DNA of 53,167 bases from Deltaproteobacteria bacterium (lineage in GTDB: Bacteria > Myxococcota_A > Polyangia > JAAYKL01). The notes below the pieces were generated by a model that made no database searches, was not told where the DNA came from, and worked only from the letters and a program-made list of their open reading frames with translations. The stretch is taken from the NCBI GenBank assembly GCA_030621515.1, contig JAUXHN010000005.1, positions 1 through 53,167 of the forward strand. Reading direction: 5' to 3'. The position numbers were made by a program, and so were the translations under genes. Shown piece after piece: positions 31,331 through 39,552 of the stretch. How positions within the stretch are numbered: the stretch's first letter is position 1; every line of letters starts with the position of its first letter.

Positions 31331-33361
31331 ATGGACGACCGGACACTGCGAATATTGATGAGGAACCTGAGAACCAGAGCCTATACATCTGTCTTTTCCG
31401 GAACGGTGCTTGCCCTCGTTTTCGCCGCCCTGTGGGTCTGCACCCAGTCCGTGGAGCTGTGGGTTCCATCCTCGGAGGTGAAAGACGGCGTCGAGGCCCC
31501 CGTCACGGTGAGGCTGCCCGGTAATTACTTTCGCATTACAATGTTGCGCAACGAGGTTCACTATCTCGCCACCGCATCCTCCACCTGCCCGAACGTCTTT
31601 CCACGGGGGACCAAGTTTTCAGCGGGGACCGAGTGCTCCAAGGTTCTGCATGCTTTCGAGGCGGCGCGACGTCCCATCAGGCCCACGCGACTGCTCGGGT
31701 CCTTTGCGCTGTTTTTGGTCGTCGGACTGCTTCTGAGCGCCTACATGCGCAGGGCGGTGATGGGCCGTGCCCGGTGGTTCAGGTGCCAGGTTGCCGTCTT
31801 CGTGATTCTCACCGTCATGGCGATGGGATCGAAGGTCATTCTCCTGTTCACGGGTCTACCGGCCCAGATCCTTCCGGTGGCCATGGTGCCGCTGTTGGCG
31901 ACCTATTTTCTCGGCAGGCGCCTGTCGTTCTGCGTGGCCTTCGCGGCGGCCATAGTCGCCTCGTCGTTGGTGAACTTCGATGTGGGCCTCTTCCTCATCT
32001 ACCTGATGACAGGCGTGGCCTCGGTTGTGGTGCTCGGCTCGCGTCGAAGAACCCGCGTACTCGTCAAGGCGGGCGCCATGGCCGCATGGGTTGCGGTCGT
32101 ATCCACGCTGGTCATCACCCTGGTATTTTCGGGAACGCTCGATATTTACGACGACATGACGGAGCATGTGGATCCCAGGTACTCCATCTGGCTGGCCGCC
32201 CTGTTCTCCGGTATAGGATCGGGACTGGCGGCCATGCTATTCGCTCCCATAATCGGTCTGATGGTGGATGAGGTCTCCCGGGGAAGGCTCCTGGATTTGC
32301 AAGACCTGGATCATCCGTTGCTGACAAGGTTGAGGGAAAACGCTCCGAGCACATGGGAGCACAGCCGGGCCATGGCCAACCTGGCAGAGGCGGCAACCCA
32401 TGCCATCGGCGGGAACGCTCTCCTGATCCGGGTCGGCGCCTATTACCACGACGTCGGAAAGAGCCTCCGTCCGGAATATTTCATCGAGAACCAGGGTGGT
32501 GGCGAGAACCCTCACGACAAGCTGAGCCCACACGACTCGGCCCGGGCGATCTTTCAGCACGTGGTGGAGGGCACCAACATGTTGAGGGATGAAGTGGTGC
32601 CCGAGGATGTCATTGAATTTGCCTACAGCCATCATGGCACAGGCCTTCTGGAGTTCTTCTGGCACAAGAACCTGGCGGACGGAAACTCACAGAATCTGAC
32701 CGAGGATGACTTCAGCTACCATGGGCACCGGCCGACCACACGGGAAACGGGCATCCTGATGGTTGTCGACGCAATCGAGGCGGCTGCCCGAACGGTGGAT
32801 CACCCGGAGAAATCAGCTTTCGAGAGTCTCGTGCAGAGGATAGTGTTCTCGAAGCTCGCCCAGGGGCAACTGGACGAAACCTCGCTGACTGTGGCGGACC
32901 TCCGCATCGTTTCCAACAACATTGTGGACACGCTGGTCGGCATGTACCACGCGCGAATCAAGTATCCCTGGCAGACAGAGAGCACCGGGCTGACGGCGAA
33001 TTCGACTCCACAGGAAGGATCGCCCGTGGTGGTGGACGGCGTGGATACCGGAATGCAGGATACGGGTACCGGTGGAAGTTCCCAGCACCCAGTGATCGAT
33101 CCGCTTTCACAGACCGGCAACGGAACGCCCGTTCCAACCGAGCCCACACCGGAGCCGGTTCGAGAGCCCTCACCGGAGCCGGTTCGAGAGCCCACACCGG
33201 AGCCGGTTCGAGAGCCCACACCGGAGCCCCCCATTCCGGAACCGGTTCGAGAGCCCTCACCGGAGCCGAGCCAGACCACTTTCACGGGACCGGCGCCAAC
33301 GGCACAACGGAACACCGAGCCCGGGGTTCCCTCCCCAAAACCGGACGAGAAAAAAAATTAG
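31331..33361 (+). CDS. 7TM-HD phosphohydrolase, PgpH-like (c-di-AMP phosphodiesterase family)
   Basis: 676-aa membrane enzyme. After TM1 (about 22-40) there is a short outer segment (about 42-118) with two cysteines, then about seven TM helices (122-315). The cytoplasmic HD domain has APSTWEHSRAMANLAEAA (His344), AYYHDVGK (His373-Asp374), SPHDSA and YSHHGTG, the expected metal ligands. Listeria PgpH hydrolyses c-di-AMP with this domain. The outer 7TMR-HDED sensor is about 75 residues rather than over 200 in that protein. The C-terminus (about 560-676) is a Pro/Glu-rich tail with the repeat PEPVREP. ATG 31331 has no good SD. Function by family; the substrate is not proven here. Confidence 0.85.
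   Translation: MDDRTLRILMRNLRTRAYTSVFSGTVLALVFAALWVCTQSVELWVPSSEVKDGVEAPVTVRLPGNYFRITMLRNEVHYLATASSTCPNVFPRGTKFSAGTECSKVLHAFEAARRPIRPTRLLGSFALFLVVGLLLSAYMRRAVMGRARWFRCQVAVFVILTVMAMGSKVILLFTGLPAQILPVAMVPLLATYFLGRRLSFCVAFAAAIVASSLVNFDVGLFLIYLMTGVASVVVLGSRRRTRVLVKAGAMAAWVAVVSTLVITLVFSGTLDIYDDMTEHVDPRYSIWLAALFSGIGSGLAAMLFAPIIGLMVDEVSRGRLLDLQDLDHPLLTRLRENAPSTWEHSRAMANLAEAATHAIGGNALLIRVGAYYHDVGKSLRPEYFIENQGGGENPHDKLSPHDSARAIFQHVVEGTNMLRDEVVPEDVIEFAYSHHGTGLLEFFWHKNLADGNSQNLTEDDFSYHGHRPTTRETGILMVVDAIEAAARTVDHPEKSAFESLVQRIVFSKLAQGQLDETSLTVADLRIVSNNIVDTLVGMYHARIKYPWQTESTGLTANSTPQEGSPVVVDGVDTGMQDTGTGGSSQHPVIDPLSQTGNGTPVPTEPTPEPVREPSPEPVREPTPEPVREPTPEPPIPEPVREPSPEPSQTTFTGPAPTAQRNTEPGVPSPKPDEKKN
33146..33272 (+). 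repeat. 24-bp tandem repeats encoding the PEPVREP tail
   Basis: Three near-identical 24-bp units (33146-33169, 33170-33193, 33194-33217) differ only at the first position. A diverged unit and a partial unit follow. Each encodes eight residues, T/S-PEPVREP. Unit length is a multiple of three, so copy-number changes stay in frame. Confidence 0.85.
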
Positions 33362-33409
33362 AGCGCGGGGCAGAACTGCCAAATCGTAGAATTCAACTAT
33401 TATTTTTCT

Positions 33410-34438
33410 TCACCAGTCAAAGTATTCCAGGGTGCCGGTGTGATCGTCATCTGGAAAAAGCCGACGCTGGTTTGAACCATCAGGATCCATCAAGATCAAC
33501 CGATGGTATCCGCCGATCACATGATTGTCGCTGTTTGTGATCCAATCTATCGTGCCGAATAGTATCTGGCTCGCATCGGCGGAGAAAAGAGTGACTCCCC
33601 AACCCGCATCACTGCTACTTGTCAGCCTCTCCACGTTTCCACTCAGATCGACACGGTGAACATTCCAGGGAGTGAGCTCCTCCCAGTCCTGCGCGAAATT
33701 GGCGGTGTCGGACCAGATTCTGCCACCTTCGAACCGCGTAAAAAGAATCTGGTCGCTGTTTAAACTCCAGCTTGGATCGTGATCGGACTGCCAGCCGCTT
33801 GTGGTAGTCAATCTTTGCGGGCCAGACCCATCACTGCTCATGATGTAGATTTCCTCCCGACCGGCTTGCTGTGTATTTCGTGTCGATTTGAAGACGATCA
33901 TTGTGCCATCCGGGGACCACTCGGGGTCATTGTCTTCCCATGTGGAATCCGTGAGCTGCACCAGCGCACTTCCGTCATTACCCATCACATAGATGTCTGC
34001 TGCGCTAGAAGGATTTCCCTGAGCGTCCCTGAAGGATCCGAACACGATCATGGCGCCATCCGGCGACCAATCGGGGTGGGCGTCTATTACATTATTATCG
34101 GTAAGTTGGGTTTCTTCCCCTGTGGTCAGATCGAGGGTGTATATCTCCCAGGTCAACTGATTGCCTTCATCGCCCCCGTTGAAAGCCACGCTGCTGCCGT
34201 CGAAGGAGATGGCCGGATTGTTTTCATGGCGGTCGTTGTCGGTCAGCCTGGTAAATAACCCGTTCTTTTCCAGCAGGTACAATTCACCTTCTGGCGAGTC
34301 CGCCCTGGACATGAAAACGATTTTTTCATTGGGCTGCTCTTTCCAGAGCGAATACGGATCTTCTTCCGCGACAGGTTCATTGACGCCGCAAGAGACTCCC
34401 AGGATGGCAAGCGCCAACACCGCCCGCAAGGGTGACAT
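33410..34438 (-). CDS. TolB-like beta-propeller lipoprotein
   Basis: 342-aa protein starting at ATG 34438, with a signal peptide ending LGVSCG (lipobox). Five to six PD40/WD40-like blades follow, of the type AHPDWSPDGAMIVFGSFRD, NDPEWSPDGTMIVFKSTRN, HDPSWSLNSDQILFTRF, as in the C-terminal propeller of TolB. The N-terminal TolB domain that contacts Tol-Pal is absent, so this is a free propeller rather than TolB itself. The ATG overlaps the stop of the response regulator (TAATG) and has no SD of its own, so it depends on coupled translation. Role unknown; likely an envelope ligand binder. Confidence 0.82.
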   Translation of the reverse strand: MSPLRAVLALAILGVSCGVNEPVAEEDPYSLWKEQPNEKIVFMSRADSPEGELYLLEKNGLFTRLTDNDRHENNPAISFDGSSVAFNGGDEGNQLTWEIYTLDLTTGEETQLTDNNVIDAHPDWSPDGAMIVFGSFRDAQGNPSSAADIYVMGNDGSALVQLTDSTWEDNDPEWSPDGTMIVFKSTRNTQQAGREEIYIMSSDGSGPQRLTTTSGWQSDHDPSWSLNSDQILFTRFEGGRIWSDTANFAQDWEELTPWNVHRVDLSGNVERLTSSSDAGWGVTLFSADASQILFGTIDWITNSDNHVIGGYHRLILMDPDGSNQRRLFPDDDHTGTLEYFDW

Positions 34439-34863
34439 TATGAAGGAGAATCGGAATCCGCTCGCACGAGGGACAGGACGGTCTGGGCGAGTTTGTCCAT
34501 GTCGAAGGGTTTCTCTATGAAGGCGCACCCGTGCGCCGCGAGGGAATCCAACAGTTTCTCGTGGGGTCTGACGCCTGAAGACAGGATGATCCGCGCGTCC
34601 GGATCTTCGGATATGATCGACTCGAAGGTCGCCTCGCCGCTCATTCCTCTCATTCTCATGTCGAGCATCACCACATCGATCTCTTCGGGCTTCTCCCGAT
34701 AGATCCTCAGGGCTTCCTCACAGGAACTCACGGGGATCACTTTTCCGCCGAGCTCCTCGATCATCATCACGAGAATCTGTAGCAGGCGATCCTCGTCGTC
34801 AGCCAGCAGAATCGTGAGACCATCGAGCAGAAAGTTCTCGGTGGACTCTGAATTGTGGTCCAT
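34438..34863 (-). CDS. Single-domain response regulator
   Basis: 141-aa receiver-only protein. LTILLADDEDRLLQI gives the acidic pair (Asp22, Asp23). VVMLDMRMRGMSG holds the phospho-acceptor (about Asp68), RIILSSG the conserved Ser/Thr, and FIEKPFDMDKL the Lys (about 118). There is no output domain. No histidine kinase is in the window, so the partner is unlinked. ATG 34863 is preferred to the upstream in-frame start, which is antisense to hrcA. A consensus TTGACA 30 nt upstream implies a very short or absent leader. It is coupled to the downstream TolB-like gene. Confidence 0.85.
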   Translation of the reverse strand: MDHNSESTENFLLDGLTILLADDEDRLLQILVMMIEELGGKVIPVSSCEEALRIYREKPEEIDVVMLDMRMRGMSGEATFESIISEDPDARIILSSGVRPHEKLLDSLAAHGCAFIEKPFDMDKLAQTVLSLVRADSDSPS

Positions 34864-34868
34864 ACTTT

Positions 34869-34898
34869 TGGTTATGAGTCTTTCGATGCCGGTGTCAA
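34869..34898 (-). promoter_or_regulatory. Candidate promoter of the response regulator (leaderless)
   Basis: TTGACA (34893-34898) is a consensus -35. After 18 bp comes TAACCA, a weak -10. Transcription would begin at or next to the ATG at 34863, matching the absence of an SD there. It lies between the divergent starts of this gene and hrcA. Confidence 0.35.
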
Positions 34899-34926
34899 GG
34901 ATGGCGTTGCGCAAACCGAGGTAAAA

Positions 34927-35985
34927 ATGAGCAGGAACCTGATAATCGGCGAGCCCCTCGATGAGCGTCAGAAGCAAGTTCTTTTTGCGACCATCGCAAA
35001 GTATGTGGAGACCGGGCGACCCGTGAGCTCCAGGGTGCTGTCCACCGGCTTACTCAGGAAGCTTTCGCCGGCGTCGATCCGACGAACACTGCAAGATCTC
35101 ACCCTGTCCGGGTTACTGCTTCAGCCTCATGTCTCGGCTGGGCGAACACCTACTGACAGCGCATTTCGCATGTTCGTGGACGCCCTGCGGGAGCCGGGCT
35201 TCTCCGTGAACACCGATGATCGCGACGCGCTGTACGGCAGCATCAAGGACTTGATTCCCTCGGAAACCGGATCCTGGAGAGATATGGTCAGGCTCCTGTC
35301 CGACCTCTCTACCCAGGCCGCGCTGGTCATCACCCCTGCGGTCTCCGATTCCATCCTCAGGCAACTCAGGTTTATTCCCATAGAGGGGAGCCGGTTGCTG
35401 GCCGTTGTGGTGACCCGCGAGGGGTTCGTGCACAATGCGTATCTGAGATGTGACAAGCCGATAGAACGGGATGAGCTGGAACGAATCCATAACTACCTGG
35501 AGGAGGTGACCGTCGGGCATACCCTGAACGAGGTTCGCCACGTGCTGAGGGATGAGATGCTGGACGCCAAGAAGAGATGCGACGCCCTGCGACACAGGGC
35601 GGCAACCCTGGGTTCCGCAGCGCTGGAATCCAGTCGCAGCAGCGATTCACAGCTGCTGGTCGAGGGACGAAGCAAGTTGATCGAGCAGCCGGAGCTGGAG
35701 GGTCGTCTGCGGGAACTGATGTCCAGGTTGGAGGAAAAAGCGCGCATCCTGACTCTCCTCGATCAGGCGGCCGAGTCGGACAGGGGTCCCCTTGTGATCA
35801 TCGGTAGCGAAGGGGGGGAGGAGTTCACCGGATGCGCCCTCATCGCGGCTCCTTTCGGGAAGGGCGGCTTCCTTGGAAATATCGGAATCGTCGGCTCGAC
35901 CAGGATGAATTATTCGGCCATCATCCCGCTGGTCACGCTCTCCGCGCAGCTCCTGTCCGATTCTCTGAAAAGAGAAGAAGAATAA
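34927..35985 (+). CDS. hrcA: Heat-inducible transcription repressor HrcA
   Basis: HrcA represses groE/dnaK operons by binding the CIRCE element and is folded by GroEL. The 352-aa product begins with a winged helix (LDERQKQVLFATIAKYVETGRPVSSRVLS, LSPASIRRTLQDLTLSGLLLQPHVSAGRTPTD). The dimer/GAF-like region includes LLAVVVTREGFVHNAYL, and the end shows IIGSEGGEEFTGCALIAAPF, GNIGIVGSTRMNYSAIIPLV, all typical. ATG 34927 follows GAGG by six to seven bases. No CIRCE inverted repeat is visible nearby, and no grpE or dnaK follows, so the gene is not autoregulated by CIRCE here and is separated from its usual operon. Confidence 0.93.
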   Translation: MSRNLIIGEPLDERQKQVLFATIAKYVETGRPVSSRVLSTGLLRKLSPASIRRTLQDLTLSGLLLQPHVSAGRTPTDSAFRMFVDALREPGFSVNTDDRDALYGSIKDLIPSETGSWRDMVRLLSDLSTQAALVITPAVSDSILRQLRFIPIEGSRLLAVVVTREGFVHNAYLRCDKPIERDELERIHNYLEEVTVGHTLNEVRHVLRDEMLDAKKRCDALRHRAATLGSAALESSRSSDSQLLVEGRSKLIEQPELEGRLRELMSRLEEKARILTLLDQAAESDRGPLVIIGSEGGEEFTGCALIAAPFGKGGFLGNIGIVGSTRMNYSAIIPLVTLSAQLLSDSLKREEE

Positions 35986-35990
35986 AAAAA

Positions 35991-37208
35991 CTATTCCGTT
36001 GCGCGGCGGATGGCGCCAAGCATGACCATATTGGTTCCTATCATCAGGCCGTGCTCCAGGTACGGTTCGCGATTGATCGTTTTTTGCAGAATATAGGCGG
36101 ACTTTCCGATGTGAGCGAAGCCGTGGTACGCGACAACGGCCTTGTTGTCCTCTACCGGGACTATTTGCCAGCGCCATTTCGCGCCCTTTAGATCTCCTTC
36201 CAGGCCTTCCAGCAAGACCCCCTGGTCGATGGAGGTCATCCGGTTGCGGGAGGTGATGCCGAAGACGGAGAATCCCAGTGTCCAGGAGAAGTCGATCTCC
36301 GTGTCCGTCGCGTCGTGAACCACCACCTCGGAGATGGCCTTGATCATCTTCTGGTAGTTTTTCGGAGTGCTGATCGCATCCAGGATCTTCTGGGCGGGCG
36401 CATTTACAACGTCAATGACGGTGGCCTGCCTCAACCTGCCGCCCGATCGAGAGTCGGTGATGATCACCTGACCTCTGACAAGCAGAGGCGCGAGCCGCTT
36501 GAGATCCGAGGAAGACACGATGCGCATGGTTCCGCCCGCCTTGCCCCGGGTTCGGTGTTTGGCAAGCTTTTTCCCCCTGGCCATTTTCTCCGCCAGAGAC
36601 TTCATTCCCTTGATAAGCATCGCGCCGATGGCCACATTCATGGCCTCCCGCATGGCCGGGTTGCCGCCCACGAGGAAGCAGATCAGCCATTCGGAGCTCT
36701 CCACGTCCAGAATTCCCGACAAAACGACAATCGTGTGGTCCTTGCCGTCCTCGTAGAAGTTGAAGGTGAAGCTGCCCGATCCGATGTTGCTCTTGGTGAA
36801 GGCCACGTCTGCACGCCGTGGCGGAAAGAGGGCGATGGTGTTTATCCCGGTGAAGCTGAAGAGCTTGTGGCGCGAGGCCCAGGACCATGCCTTTGCGTTT
36901 TCGTGCTCCTGGATGATGTTGTTTTCCTTGAGCAATGTGGACAGGTAGTAATAGTTTTTGGGATCCTCGATCGTTTTGAAGGCTATTTCCCTGGGAGCCT
37001 TCACCCGTATGGCCAGCGTCATCGACGTGGGGTTGCCCTTCGCGTCCGTTTCCGACAGACCCACCAGGCCGTGTCGCCGGAGCATGGGCTTTATGGCATT
37101 GAGCTCCTTCTCTGAAAATCCTCCGGGGGCCTTCGCGGCGAAGACGGGTTGATGCAACGCGGTTATGCACACGAAAACCAGGAGTGACAGGTATCTATTG
37201 AACCCCAT
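35991..37208 (-). CDS. Secreted protein with two START/SRPBCC-like domains
   Basis: 405-aa protein with signal peptide MGFNRYLSLLVFVCITALHQPVFA. Two alike segments follow: VKAPREIAFKTIEDPKNYYYLSTLLKENNII near residue 63 and VNAPAQKILDAISTPKNYQKMIKAISEVVV near residue 265. This motif opens coenzyme-Q-binding/polyketide cyclase (SRPBCC, START-like) domains. Each is followed by the alternating-strand pattern expected for the helix-grip fold. The pair suggests a tandem hydrophobic-ligand carrier in the periplasm. AGAGGAGAA precedes the ATG at 37208. The nearest minus-strand gene, a small lipoprotein, lies 55 nt upstream. Ligand unknown. Confidence 0.75.
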   Translation of the reverse strand: MGFNRYLSLLVFVCITALHQPVFAAKAPGGFSEKELNAIKPMLRRHGLVGLSETDAKGNPTSMTLAIRVKAPREIAFKTIEDPKNYYYLSTLLKENNIIQEHENAKAWSWASRHKLFSFTGINTIALFPPRRADVAFTKSNIGSGSFTFNFYEDGKDHTIVVLSGILDVESSEWLICFLVGGNPAMREAMNVAIGAMLIKGMKSLAEKMARGKKLAKHRTRGKAGGTMRIVSSSDLKRLAPLLVRGQVIITDSRSGGRLRQATVIDVVNAPAQKILDAISTPKNYQKMIKAISEVVVHDATDTEIDFSWTLGFSVFGITSRNRMTSIDQGVLLEGLEGDLKGAKWRWQIVPVEDNKAVVAYHGFAHIGKSAYILQKTINREPYLEHGLMIGTNMVMLGAIRRATE

Positions 37209-37263
37209 GGATTCTCCTCTCTGGGGTATTGGACGTTGCACCGTGTGTCCGAATTCAGCCCTA

Positions 37264-37716
37264 TCAGGGGCAACAACTCTTTGCGCCCGCCGCGCAACAC
37301 CTTTCGAGGTCCCTGCGCCCGTCCTCTTCGTTGCCCTGCGCGATGAGCGCCCGACCCCGCAGCTCCAGCACTTCCATGTCTCCGGGGTTGGTCAGCACCA
37401 GCACGTCGGCGATGGCCACGGCGTCCTGCGCGCGGTTTTGTGAAAGGGCCTTTCTCGCCGCATCGAGCAGGTCGTTGCGTCCGGTTGCTCCCGGCTCCAG
37501 AATTCCGTCAGGGGCATTGCCCACTCCACCGGCGGGGGGAAGGGCGGCCAACCCCGAGAGCAGCTCTTCGGATGGCCCCTCGTGCAAGTCCGTTTTTTCG
37601 ATTTTCTCGTCCGGTTGACTGTTTGAGATTGTCTCGGCGACAGGCGAGGATCCGTTGCAACCTAGACAAAGGCAAATGAGAAGTAACCCCATCCCGGCCA
37701 TATATTTAGTTTTCAT
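37264..37716 (-). CDS. Small lipoprotein with TPR-like C-terminus
   Basis: 150-aa predicted lipoprotein. MKTKYMAGMGLLLICLCLGC is the signal with lipobox Cys20. A polar linker (to about 75) leads to a helical segment, ARKALSQNRAQDAVAIADVLVLTNPGDMEVLELRGRALIAQGNEEDGRRDLE, that fits one and a half TPR units. It ends with four cysteines (RCCAAGAKSCCP), an odd feature that may form disulfides or bind metal. It starts 2 nt after the barrel gene stop on the same strand, so they are co-transcribed. Confidence 0.75.
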   Translation of the reverse strand: MKTKYMAGMGLLLICLCLGCNGSSPVAETISNSQPDEKIEKTDLHEGPSEELLSGLAALPPAGGVGNAPDGILEPGATGRNDLLDAARKALSQNRAQDAVAIADVLVLTNPGDMEVLELRGRALIAQGNEEDGRRDLERCCAAGAKSCCP

Positions 37717-37718
37717 GT

Positions 37719-38261
37719 CTAGTAGAACTTCATGCCGATGGTGAAGCCGATGGCCACCACGTCCTCGATGTTGTCCAGAAGGAAGTAGTCCCCTTCCACG
37801 GCAATATCGATGGCCCAGTTTGAGTTGACGAAGAACTCGTAGCCCACGCCGAGGGACGCATCCAGACCAAGGGTCAGGTCCTTGCCCATGACGTCCTCCT
37901 CGGGGAACATGAAGGCGAGCCCCCCGGCGAGCCGCATGAAGATGGCGTCGCTCAGGAAGAAATTGAACTCGGGTCCGGGCACCAGGTACCAGTTGGAATT
38001 CCCGTCGACGAGCTGGAACCTGACATCCAGGTCCAGGGCGAAGGTGACCCGCTTGTTGGGGGCGCCCCCGATCTGGACATCCAGCAGCATGTCGCCGCCC
38101 ACCTTGTCATTTTGAATTGCGGCGCCGCCGCCGATCCCGATCCCCGCGAACATCCCCCGTCGATCCTGGTAGCCGTCCAGGGCAGACGCATCGGCTGCGA
38201 CGAAGAGCGAGAATGCCGCGACCGCAAATGCAACGCACTTTACGATAAGTATTTTTTTCAT
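37719..38261 (-). CDS. Small outer-membrane beta-barrel protein
   Basis: 180-aa protein with a cleavable signal (MKKILIVKCVAFAVAAFSLFVAADASA). Eight or so amphipathic strands follow: MFAGIGIGGGAAI, MLLDVQIGGA, VTFALDLDVRFQLV, WYLVPGPEFNFFLS, IFMRLAGGLAFMF, LTLGLDASLGVGYEFFV, WAIDIAVEGDYFLL, VAIGFTIGMKFY. The terminal Tyr is a BAM signal. The size fits an eight-stranded OmpA/OmpX-like barrel. ATG 38261 has GGAGGAAC upstream. The left 37-bp direct repeat lies 22 bp upstream. Confidence 0.8.
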   Translation of the reverse strand: MKKILIVKCVAFAVAAFSLFVAADASALDGYQDRRGMFAGIGIGGGAAIQNDKVGGDMLLDVQIGGAPNKRVTFALDLDVRFQLVDGNSNWYLVPGPEFNFFLSDAIFMRLAGGLAFMFPEEDVMGKDLTLGLDASLGVGYEFFVNSNWAIDIAVEGDYFLLDNIEDVVAIGFTIGMKFY

Positions 38262-38283
38262 GATTGTTCCTCCGTAGTCATCT

Positions 38284-38320
38284 TAACGCATGGACGCGAC
38301 CGATACGACGGAAAATCCGC
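38284..38320. repeat. 37-bp direct repeat, left copy
   Basis: Exactly identical over 37 bp to 40638-40674, where the sequence is the 3' end of the COG3014-like gene. Here it could encode the same last residues (GFSVVSVASMR) followed by TAA, but a stop lies nine codons upstream in frame, so it is only a fragment of a gene end. The two copies bound a segment of about 2.3 kb. Confidence 0.9.
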
Positions 38321-38334
38321 ACCGGTTGCGGATT
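38314..38334 (-). terminator. Probable terminator after the FGE-like gene
   Basis: A perfect 8-bp stem (AATCCGCA/TGCGGATT, 5-nt loop) lies 33 nt past the FGE-like stop codon on the minus strand and runs into TTTTCC. The downstream arm is formed by the end of the left 37-bp repeat, so the hairpin straddles the repeat boundary and does not exist at the right copy. Confidence 0.5.
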
Positions 38335-38367
38335 ACGATTTAGTGGTTTGAAGGGCGCGAAGACCGC

Positions 38368-39480
38368 TCACTTCCCGGCATCGACTCCCGCGTCGGGTTG
38401 AGGTGGGGGATTCAGGGTTCGAACCAGACGGAAACCGCTATTAAGGAGTCTGGTATCGAAGTCACGACCGTGATGGTCAGCGGCACGACAATAGCAGGCT
38501 TCGGCGAAACCCCCACCCCCTTTGATTGAACGCCGATCATCTTGTTCATTAGGCGCGCCAATGGGATCGATGAGTGGACCTTCAATACCTGCATTTTCCG
38601 ACATACTAAAACCTGTGTATACGTAATCGATCCATTCCCGGACATTGCCGAGCATATCATATAGACCCCAACCGTTGGCTTGCTTGCCGCATACCGGGTG
38701 CAATGCGTCGCCGGAGTTATTGCAATACCAAGCGATGGGCTCGGCAACCGGATCTTCCTGACAGCCATTGCTGTCCGTGGTCACATCGCCGTTGTAGGTA
38801 GATGTGGTGGTACCGGCCCGAGCCGCATACTCCCACTCGGCGCTCGTAGGCAATCTATATCCCGGGCATTCGTACCAATTGGCATATAGGTGCGGATCGC
38901 CTGTGCAGATGTATGTGTCAATAAAATTGGCGGCGCTGCAAACCTCCCATTCTATGGGGCACCCACTTCCAATGGTGCCCTGGCAATCCGTGAGGTCATA
39001 GCAAGAATCCAGGCCTTCGGCGACAGACAGCGTATTGGCGTAAGCGGCTGCCTCCAGCCAGTTTATAAATACGACAGGCTTTTGAGGCCCCAGGTCTCGT
39101 GACGGATTCAGAAAACCCGCTGCCTCCCATTCGGACTGGGTGACTTCGCTTTGGGCCATGAGAAACGTTCTTGTAAGCGTCACTTGCACCTGATTTTCAG
39201 AATTTGCGCCTCGACAGGGCTCGGTAATCGGGGACCCGAGAATGAAACAACCCGGCTCAATCTCGCACCATCCGCCAGTACAGTTCACAACCGCCTGGGG
39301 TTGTGTGCAGTCGGTGTCCGTATCTGTGTCCGTGTCGGTATCGTTGTCGGTGTCAGTGTCGGTGTCTGTATCGGTGTCGGTATCTGTATCAGACCCCGAA
39401 TCCGGGCTACTCCCGCTGTTGTTCGAACAACTGGGGCAGACCATGAGGATGGAGAGTACAAAAAGAAGTGTTAATCGCAT
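38368..39480 (-). CDS. Lipoprotein with Asp-Thr linker and formylglycine-generating-enzyme-like domain
   Basis: 370-aa predicted surface lipoprotein. ATG 39480 gives MRLTLLFVLSILMVCPSC (lipobox Cys18), then about 28 residues of D-T repeats. The rest is an FGE/SUMF1-like fold: GCFILGSPITEPCRG, FLMAQSEVTQSEWEAAG, PVVFINWLEAAAYANTLS, YRLPTSAEWEYAARAGTT, WGLYDMLGNVREWIDYVY, SIKGGGGF and NSGFRLVRTL. True FGE uses two Cys to oxidise sulfatase Cys; here Cys residues are many, but the active pair cannot be assigned by eye. Most bacterial paralogues bind ligands or modify other targets. No sulfatase is present. It lies in the direct-repeat-bounded segment. Confidence 0.85.
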   Translation of the reverse strand: MRLTLLFVLSILMVCPSCSNNSGSSPDSGSDTDTDTDTDTDTDTDNDTDTDTDTDTDCTQPQAVVNCTGGWCEIEPGCFILGSPITEPCRGANSENQVQVTLTRTFLMAQSEVTQSEWEAAGFLNPSRDLGPQKPVVFINWLEAAAYANTLSVAEGLDSCYDLTDCQGTIGSGCPIEWEVCSAANFIDTYICTGDPHLYANWYECPGYRLPTSAEWEYAARAGTTTSTYNGDVTTDSNGCQEDPVAEPIAWYCNNSGDALHPVCGKQANGWGLYDMLGNVREWIDYVYTGFSMSENAGIEGPLIDPIGAPNEQDDRRSIKGGGGFAEACYCRAADHHGRDFDTRLLNSGFRLVRTLNPPPQPDAGVDAGK

Positions 39481-39552
39481 TGATTGCCCCGCGCCTGTGC
39501 TTTCACCGATAATACCACACGGTCCTTCCCGGCGTTTTGAAATTCGTTCCCA

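Noticed and set aside
34800-34930. CIRCE operator upstream of hrcA
   Set aside because: No TTAGCACTC-N9-GAGTGCTAA-like inverted repeat is present.
37686-37699. Third copy of the REP-like element
   Set aside because: Only a short ACCCCATCCCGGCC match inside the coding sequence of a lipoprotein signal peptide; the palindrome is missing.
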